Part shown: positions 56,907 to 64,000 of the stretch, piece by piece
Layout of the letters: every line of letters begins with the position of its first letter
How positions within the stretch are numbered: position 1 is the first letter of the stretch
From: Membranipora membranacea
Lineage: Eukaryota; Bryozoa; Gymnolaemata; Cheilostomatida; Membraniporidae
DNA length: 64,000 nt
Assembly: GCA_914767715.1 (NCBI GenBank)
Contig: OU612070.1
Span: 22,556,025-22,620,024, forward strand
Direction of reading: 5' to 3'
Notes under the pieces: generated by a model
The model's database searches: none
Seen by the model: only the letters and a program-made list of their open reading frames with translations
Told to the model about the DNA's origin: nothing
Translations under genes and position numbers: made by a program

Positions 56907-57877
56907 TTAAAAAAAATAATCTCCTTGGGTTTGCATTTTATGCATAGTCGAATTTCCAAATGCCAGCTGTTGCGGAGCAAGGCCTCTGTTTGGTTGCTGC
57001 TGTCTCGGGGTGTGAGGTGGTGGCATGGTTGGTGTTTGACTTGGTGTCTGCCGAGAAGGTTGGTTAATTTGTCTTACAAGCCCTGTCAACATCGTTGTCA
57101 TATGCTGGAACATCTGGCGTTGTTGTTCCAGCATCTGCTCCTGGAGAGTGTTGATGTGCGAGGTTCTTTGTTGTTCAAGAACCTTCAATATCTCGCTGAG
57201 TGATGGTTCTTCTTCTTCAGCTGATCTCTGTCACTTTCTAGCTGGGCCATTTGATGACCCTGAGGCACTGCTGCTGGGTCGTGAGCTTGGCTCTGGCTCA
57301 GACATTCTACTATTTGATCTAGCCGTAGCCACACACTCGCTTGTTGATGCTCCGTCAGCTGAAGTACTAGCAAGAGCTAAAAAATAAGAAATAACTTAAT
57401 TTTAATTTACACAAAACAATTGATGAACTACAATGATACATAGGAAAGCATACAAAGTACATCGCTCTCAGTACTAAGCTGAGTGCGAGGTACTGTATGC
57501 ATGTCTAATAGTCAGTACATGCTCTTGTGTATGTAATGTTTTTTCTAGCTTTAGCATGGCACTGCACCTTTGTATAACAATGACAAAATTTAAAATCAAA
57601 GATCCTCATGGCTCTTGAAGACCTGTGATTCATTGATCAATCTGAGCGATTTAAGATTAGCCTATGTTGAGATTGAAAAAAAACAATGGAATGATACCGC
57701 CAGTTCTGATGTATAGAGATCTAGATCTAGAATCCAAGTTGTAGGCCTACATATCACAGAATAACTTACCATCGTTCTCTTCCACAGCCAAATCTTCGTC
57801 AACACTGTTGGCACAGGGCCAATGTCCCATGGTCTGTTCCATCTCGTCATAAAATAACCAGTCTGATTTTGCGCTCC
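56907..57877 (-). pseudogene. Gln-rich protein of SANT/MADF transposon-associated type, two 3' exons, one nonsense codon
   Basis: Exon 57877-57770 (acceptor TTCTTATGCAG, donor GATG then GTAAGT) encodes KSDWLFYDEMEQTMGHWP followed by an acidic segment. This resembles the part just after a Myb/SANT or MADF DNA-binding domain in Harbinger-type accessory proteins. Exon 57376-56907 joins in phase and encodes a Ser-rich linker, PARK-stop-QRSAEEEEPSLSEIL, a coiled coil of Gln-rich heptads (EQMLEQQRQMFQHM), and a Pro/Thr/Gln-rich tail ending at a natural stop. The only break is TGA at about 57226-57228; an Arg codon CGA would fit the sequence around it, suggesting CpG decay. The DNA-binding exon upstream was not found. 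The protein may partner with a transposase or be a host transcription factor. Confidence 0.5.
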
Positions 57878-59509
57878 CTGCATAAGAAAGAACATTGGTT
57901 AGTTATAGATAGGCAACCAGCAATTATTTATTCCTATCGGGTAGAAGAGGGATGGGTCATTTATTTGTTATTACTGGCTCTCTGTTACTTTTAAAGTGTT
58001 TGTAAAGGAACAGGTTTCTTGGTATCATTTTTGAGCTTGAAATCAGATTAAGAGTTATTTGATCTGGTAGGTTTGGGGGAACTAAGTTAACAACATTGAG
58101 TCGCCTACTCATGCACCGCCCAACTAGTCCAGGCGATTTGTGATGAGCCTGTTATTGGGAAATACTGTAATATTAGTGACTATCGTGGTTAGATAACAAC
58201 TTTTGCAAATAAATGACAAAGTCACTCACAAGTCTGTCTGATGACATAAAAGTTCAAAAGAAAGTTCTATAATTTGTATACACACTATTAATCAAAACAA
58301 CCTTTATATCTGTTATGAGCCCATGTCGAAGAAAAGATTAGAGGAACCACTGTACATTACAATCAACGACTATGACTTTGACCAATGAACTCCCTCTTCA
58401 TTGCTTTCCCTGTCGGCTGTTTTTCAAGCATGAAAATGAGTGATTTTCATTTCAGACCGATGCGCTTGTTTGCTCTGTTAAAATAAGATTATAATGGAGC
58501 AATTGATTCTTCCTGCTGACAAAGCCTTGCTTATTTCAGATTCACCCAAACATGGTCCATGCAATGCTTTATAGTTTGTACCAAATGTTGCAATTTACCC
58601 AACACTAGCCTCCCAAATCAGATCCATACTGACGAAATAACTCAAAAACTCGACAGATTAATTTCCTAAGTGACTGTTGTGTGCAGTGACATGTGCTCTC
58701 ATAAGACCTGCTGCACTCAGTCAGTAATATTGATAGTCTATGTTAAGATGTGCTGAGTATCTGTGATGCACACAGATGGACAAGATTTAATGAAAAAATA
58801 GAAAGTTTCTCCAGGTATCCCACTGCTAACACGATTATCAATACTCCTCTTTAGGAGGCAGTCAAATTCATTTACATTTTACATCACCCTAAAGTCCGAA
58901 ACGACTAGATGACAAATTTATTGAGTTGAATTTACTTGGTGACTTGTAATTTCTAGTTTTTAAACAATGTAAATGACACAGTTTATCCAAAAAAACCTTG
59001 AGTGTTTAAACATCAGAATATTTGCAAAAATTGTTGAAAAGATTGTCAAAACCTCAAATCACTCAGTATTGCCTGAAATGTCGAGATTTACAAATAATTT
59101 ATTTTAGATTTCTGTGCGATTTGGAAATACATATTTTCAAGAAAAACACACAATCTACCTGTGTAAATTTTTTTATCTTCCATGGAAATTGTATTGAAAG
59201 CCGCTATTCATGAAGCTAATAATTGAAGCATATCACTGGTTTTCATGCGGACTGAAGACGGAGTTTGATTGGCACAGTCATAGCCACAATCTCATTTATT
59301 CATCATATTAATGTAAACAAAGCCTTGAAATACTTAGCGATGTATTGAACTGCCTTTATATTGCCAATTTCTATCTCGAGCAGTAACCATTTTTAACAGA
59401 AAATGTTGTATCTGCCAAAGCACTGTGGGCTATTTCCAGCGGCCGAAATCATACAGATTTAAACTTGAGTGGTGTGACTACTTCAGAGATATTTTCCCTC
59501 CGGTTAAGA
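57878..59509. other. No gene recognised
   Basis: AT-rich sequence with no supported frame. Upstream exons of the Gln-rich gene would be expected here. Confidence 0.5.
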
Positions 59510-59681
59510 GGCAATTGGGTTAAAGTCCACCTCAGGCCGAATACAAGTTTTCTGATTAAATACGGTCCACTATACCCAATTTTCATATACCAGGGGTCAC
59601 AACTCCCCTAGGGAAAGGGAAAGGGGAGGTAAGTCAAATGCATTTGGTTAAAGTCCATTGGATTAATGTGAATTATTAGGC

Positions 59682-59715
59682 AATTGGGTTAAAGTCCATT
59701 GACTTTAACCCAATT
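59682..59715. repeat. Perfect 15-bp hairpin at the start of a tandem array
   Basis: AATTGGGTTAAAGTC (59682-59696) and its complement (59701-59715) surround a CATT loop. Single copies of CAATTGGGTTAAAGTCCA also occur at about 59510 and GGTTAAAGTCCATTGG near 59647. Confidence 0.95.
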
Positions 59716-60290
59716 CCCTTTTAAACGATGCTAGCCCATTTAAAACCTCCCGTCACCGCTGTTCTTTTGATGCTACTCCACTTCCCATGCAGTCTAATTA
59801 TAGATTATTGAATGGAGAGACATGTAGTGGGAGCTATCTCCCCCGAATTTGATTTTAGGTCGGAGTTCCACCAGAATCAATAATGGACACATTAGAAAGT
59901 CATTGGACTTTAACCAAATTCCCTTTTAAACAATGCTAGCCAATTTAAAACTTGCAGCCACTGCTTTTTTGTTGACGCTACGCCACTTCTCATGCAGTCT
60001 AATTATAGATTATTGAATGGAGAGACATGTAGTTGGAGCTATCTCCCCCGAACTTAATTTTAGGTCGGAGTTCCAGCAAAATCAATATTGGACATAGAAA
60101 GTCATTGGACTTTAACCAAATTCCCTTTTAAACGATGCTAGCCCATTTAAAACTTCCAGCCACTGCTGTTCTTTTGACGCTACTCCACTTCTCATGCAGT
60201 CTAATTATATATTATTGTTTGGAAAGACATGTAGGGGGAGTTGTTTCCCCCAAATATAATTTGAGGTCGGAGTTACAGCAGAATCAATAT
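59697..60290. repeat. Tandem repeat, about 203 bp, three copies
   Basis: Units begin CATTGGACTTTAACC at 59697 (one base shorter), 59901 and 60103. Each contains TTCCCTTTTAAACRATGCTA, CATGCAGTCTAATTATA, GAGACATGTAG and TTAGGTCGGAGTT. The third copy is the most diverged. It lies about 300 bp upstream of the DUF7869 gene start. Confidence 0.93.
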
Positions 60291-60601
60291 CAAAATGTTG
60301 GTACTCAGCCTGATGATGTGTTGTTAACTCTATGTCACCTGTCCAATTAATTACTTATTGATTAATTAATCAATTACACGGCAAATGGAAAAACACACCT
60401 GGCGAAGGTAAGTATGACGAAACGTAAAAAGCCAAAAATTTACCATTAATCTTTCCTTTACAACCTTACTGTGATATTTGTGCAACTCTGTGATATTTAC
60501 ATTCCTCCTATTTATACTCCTTATACACCCTTATTTATTACCTATTTATTGCCTATTTATTTGCTATTAATTTGCCTTCACTACTGCTCTGTTACTGCAT
60601 C

Positions 60602-63530
60602 ATGGGGAGACGTCGAGGAAGAACCGGTGAGTTTTATTGTTATACTTTGTATTCACTGTGTGCTAATCTTATTGTCATAATAATGCGGTGCTTTTGCATG
60701 CAAAGGCGGTGCACTTGTGGGCTGAGACGGCGACGTCGACGAAATAGTAAGTTGATTCCTTCAGTACTATGTTGAATGCAAATCTGTGAATTTGATGAGT
60801 GCATGTGGAGCTTTTAAGTTGCTGGTGTTAATGATGTTCAATGCATGTGTGTTTTAGGAGCTGTTACATTGTCATCAGGAGCCTGGGGCAGACAAACTCA
60901 GTCACAGGAATCTACCCGAGATCTTGTACCATCCAGATCTAGTACGCCGACAGACGAGCTCGTGGTGCGTCTCCAGAGAATTCAAAGCTCTGGTAAGTAA
61001 GCTCTTGATTGACATATTTCTGTTGCATCGCTTACTAGGATTGATTATTCTACCCGGTACTTGCTGTTATAATTTGTCAATATCCCTCATTTCGTTGTTC
61101 CTAGATGACTCTGACGATACTGATAGAGACCCACATTTTGATTTGGAACAGGCTATACTTGAGGCAGATGAGGATGACGGGGACCTGGCCGAAATTAGTG
61201 AAATTCCAGATCCAACCATGGAAACTCTTGGAGGTGAGTGTCCACCAATGACTTCTCTAGCAATGCATTATTGGTTGGCCTTCGTCTCGACTGATCTTCT
61301 ACTATGTTCCACTATTAGCTGAAGTACTGTTTACTGTGATTGAAAACTGTGAACCATTTTTGCTGTAGACACTGATGGAGGCCATGGTTCCCGCCTCAAC
61401 TTGAGGAACGTCGCAGACAGGGCGAGATCAAAGAGGAGCGTGAGGCACCAGACGGCAGCTGGTGTCCTCATTGGTGACAGGTGCGAGCACACAGCAGAAA
61501 GTGGAGTCTTCCAATGCCACCTGCTCTCTCAGGAGCAAAGACAGTCGATCTTCAAGACTGTCAGGAAGGACATCGCTTCTGAGCAGGGCAGGTGGAACTG
61601 GTATGCCAGCCATATCAAGGAAGTAAGTTGTTGTTATTGATCTAGATTTACTCTCATGCTGTGCTGCATTGCTTGCTTTCTAATATTGCCTTAAAAATGA
61701 CAAATTGTGTTTACCGTGCCAATAAAGGTGTTGGTTGTAACTTTCACCTTTCACATTCAATTTCAGGATGAAGTGAAAAGATCACGGAAGAGGCCTGGTG
61801 TTCCAGAGGAAAATAGGCGCACTCGCACAAAGAGTGCGCGCTACTACCTCCCTCTGGATGGGAGCCAGGATGTGCGGGTGTGTGTTGGGATGTGGTGCGG
61901 CACCCTCGCCCTCAACTACAAGACAGTGAGTTTGATTTAATTATAACTCACTTCAAACCGAGATTTGTGTCATTTAGTTTTTGATAGAAGGGTAATTGGT
62001 TCATGACTTCCTGTTTGTTCACTATCACTGCATTCAATTCGATTTTATTTTATCCAAACAGGGACTGAATAGCAAACGAAGAAGCGTAAATGGAGTAAGG
62101 GAGAAGAGAGTGTACAGGGGCACTCCCAGTAACAGATTAACTGACACAGATATTGAGGACAAAGCTCGGTTGGTGATAGAGGCGAGCCAGGTGGTGCGGA
62201 GCCACTACTGCCGCACTTCCTGCAGAAGGCAATATCTCCCTGCTGGAGTTCACCTGGCGGACCTCTATAGAGAGTTTTTAAAAAGTCTCACAGAAGATGA
62301 GAGGAAACCGAGCCACACCTGGTTTTACACTTTTTGTGGCACCAACTACAATCTGGGTACCCACAAGCCGAAAAGTGATAAGTAAGTTGAACATCTTCCA
62401 TTGCTTAGCAACCCTCTGTGATTATTTTGCGTTCCATGTTTTGTGTTGGTTATCCAATTGAAGACTTTCCTTCCAGATAACTGAACTTTGTTATTGTTGC
62501 TTCCAGCTGTGACCAGTGTGTGATGTATTTGAACAAGAGAGATCCGTCAGAGGAGGAGACAGTAAGCTATGAGGCCCACATCATAAGCAGAGACGAAGCT
62601 TACCTCAGCAGGCAGCTCGACGTAGAAGATCAATCTAAAGTCGTGGTAAGCTTCGATCTTCAACAAATTCTGCCATTTCCTAAGCTGAGGTCAAGCAAAC
62701 AAACTTTTCATAAATCCAGAATGGTTCTTTACAACCTTTGTTTTTTTGTGAAGAACACACAGCAGGGCTACTGCATGTGTTGGAGCCAGGTCGAAGGCGG
62801 AAGAGGTAGCAACGAAATTGCTACCTGCTTGAAGAAATTCTTCTCGACCTATCTGGCAGACAGTCGTCACGTAGTTTTCTACAGTGATGGCTGTCCAGCT
62901 CAAAATAAAAACAGAGCTGTTGTGGCTGCTTTGGTCCATCTTGCCCACAACAGCCGACCTGGCCAGATAGTAGAGCTGAAGTTTTTTGAGACTGGGCACA
63001 GTCACATGGATGTCGACTCTGTGCATGCCTCTATTGAGCGTGCCTCGGAGGGTGCAGAGATCGGCACGCCAGGTGACTGGGTCCAGGTCTTCCAGTCTGC
63101 AAAGAAATCTGGGGCCCAGTACATCGTTGATGAGCTGAGCTTCAGAGACTTTTCAGACTGGAAGCAGGTAGCAACTAGTGCTTTTAAGACTAACAGCCTT
63201 AAAGGGATTTCATCCGTGCACTGCATCAGAGCTGTGAATGTAGGTGGGGCTGTTGAGTTGCAGTGGAGTGAAGGTTGCCTTAGTCCCCTGAGGCAGGTTG
63301 ACTGGCGATGTGTTGGTGGCCAGTACAGCTGGGGTGAACCCCCCAGGGCGTACTTGAATCAGCTCAGCCTGGACCGGAAGAACTATCAAGATAGTTCTTC
63401 CCTCGTAATGTTGCTCCGTAACAGGAGCAATGCTGAGCTGTACTTCAGGTACGTCAGTACCTTGGTCCCTGGCACACCTCAGGCGCCAGCTAATGATGAA
63501 CAGGCCGGGGCTTCTGGATTGACACTGTAA
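60602..63530 (+). CDS. DUF7869-family protein, seven exons, 681 residues, fully open
   Basis: Exons: 60602-60626, 60858-60992, 61105-61233, 61369-61622, 61767-61925, 62062-62381 and 62507-63530. All six introns are GT-AG (112-231 bp) and phases agree, giving 2,046 coding nt with one stop. The ATG opens MGRRRGRTG. Residues about 54-96 are very acidic. Exon 4 has GDRCEHTAESGVFQCHLLS; exon 6 has VVRSHYCRTSCRRQYLPAG and FYTFCGTNYNLGTHKPKSD; the last exon starts at a CDQC pair. Its core reads VVVSFDLQQILPFPK (Asp391), FYSDGCPAQNKN (Asp468) and GHSHMDVDSVHASIER (Asp509/Asp511/His514), the conserved blocks of DUF7869 proteins. Function is unknown; the spacing of acidic residues suggests an RNase-H-like fold. 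A host gene or transposon-derived; no terminal repeats were identified. The start exon is short, so an alternative 5' end is possible. Confidence 0.88.
60716..60748 (+). other. Possible alternative or decayed copy of the first exon
   Basis: CTGAGACGGCGACGTCGACG followed by AAATAGTAAGTT resembles the first exon (GGGAGACGTCGAGGAAGAACC with its donor). Including it would break the reading frame into exon 2 unless used as an alternative leader. Confidence 0.35.
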
Positions 63531-64000
63531 ATCGCTCCTCACTGAAACTCCGGTTTTGTTGCAGTGTAGCGATGCGGTGTCACCTTTGTCCAAGAAATGT
63601 GATGAAGTTCGCCCGAGATCTGGGGACGACACATGTAAAAGTGCTGCTGCGTTGTTGCTTATTTTTCCTTTTTCCTTTTTTACCGTAGGCGGTTTTGCCA
63701 TTTTCTTGCACAGACGTGCAGAAAATTTTCCATTTTTCCCTATTTATTTCCCTTTTCCCCTATTTATTTCCCTTTTTTCCTATTTATTTTCCTTTTTCGG
63801 CGGATTTTGCCATATTTTTTGAATGATTTATTCAATTTCGGGGCGGTTTTGCCCAATTTTTAGAGCGATAAAATACAAGACTCTAAAAAGCATCAATCTC
63901 ATCGTCTCATCTTGATAGAACCGGAAATACACACTCAGGAGAGTGTGGGGTGTTCTCTTCCAACGCCGGAATCTTTGCCCAGGGGTGCTAGGCAGTGACT
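63531..64000. other. 3' flank with pyrimidine-rich CCTATTTATTTCCCTTTT repeats
   Basis: Three near copies of CCTATTTATTTCCCTTTT (63738-63795) and three GGCGGTTTTGCC or GGCGGATTTTGCC motifs (about 63689, 63798, 63842) follow the DUF7869 stop. A similar series of CCTATTTATT lies upstream of the gene at about 60485-60570. No gene is seen in the remainder. Confidence 0.6.

Noticed and set aside
63556-63822. Phe-rich 88-residue protein after the DUF7869 gene
   Set aside because: Translation of the pyrimidine-rich low-complexity 3' flank; no independent support.

Overview
The window is nuclear DNA of a eukaryote, most likely an invertebrate animal. Evidence: split genes with GT-AG introns of about 110-230 bp, AT-rich intergenic DNA, a large satellite array, and remnants of many metazoan-type transposon families (pogo/Tigger, hAT with ZMYM1-like transposase, PIF/Harbinger, P element, BEL/Pao, non-LTR LINEs, an Academ-type nuclease family, RecQ-like helicase). 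A marine invertebrate such as a sponge or cnidarian fits this mix, but the sequence does not fix the species. There are no operons, ribosome binding sites, tRNA or rRNA genes, or CRISPR arrays.

Layout. (1) Positions 1 to about 11,940 are one tandem satellite with a 178-bp monomer (about 66 copies) organised in higher-order blocks, including an exact tandem duplication of 11 monomers (1,958 bp). It decays into divergent monomers at its right edge and runs off the left edge. (2) 11.9-28 kb is gene-poor: two short hAT-like MITEs with 8-bp target duplications, two LINE remnants, a BEL/Pao gag pseudogene, a 206-bp duplicated segment, minisatellites, and a DUF6589-like remnant. (3) 28.7-31.2 kb holds an intact, one-intron pogo/Tigger (CENPB HTH + DDE_1) transposase gene between clusters of GGGGCACANTGGGAC boxes. 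(4) 32.6-33.35 kb is one spliced exon coding a proline-rich 9-residue repeat protein. (5) 34.19-36.47 kb is a complete but decayed pogo-like element with TIRs and TA target duplication. It is followed by a patchwork of Harbinger, pogo and RecQ fragments to about 41 kb. (6) 43.73-47.27 kb is a full-length, decayed hAT element (ZMYM1-like transposase). (7) 47.6-52.2 kb holds a P-element remnant containing a 420-bp tandem duplication, a small hAT-like MITE and a broken Academ-type nuclease gene. (8) 53.2-55.8 kb is a five-exon SAMD3-like gene with consistent splice phases and a tRNA-derived SINE in one intron. (9) 56.9-57.9 kb holds two exons of a Gln-rich SANT/MADF-associated protein with one nonsense codon. 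(10) 60.6-63.53 kb is the best host-like gene: seven exons, 681 codons, open throughout, of the DUF7869 family, with a possible RNase-H/DDE-like acidic triad.

The genes do not form a pathway. The window reads as satellite-flanked heterochromatin in which transposon superfamilies have inserted next to one another. Two genes (pogo transposase and DUF7869 protein) remain fully open and deserve expression and domestication tests.
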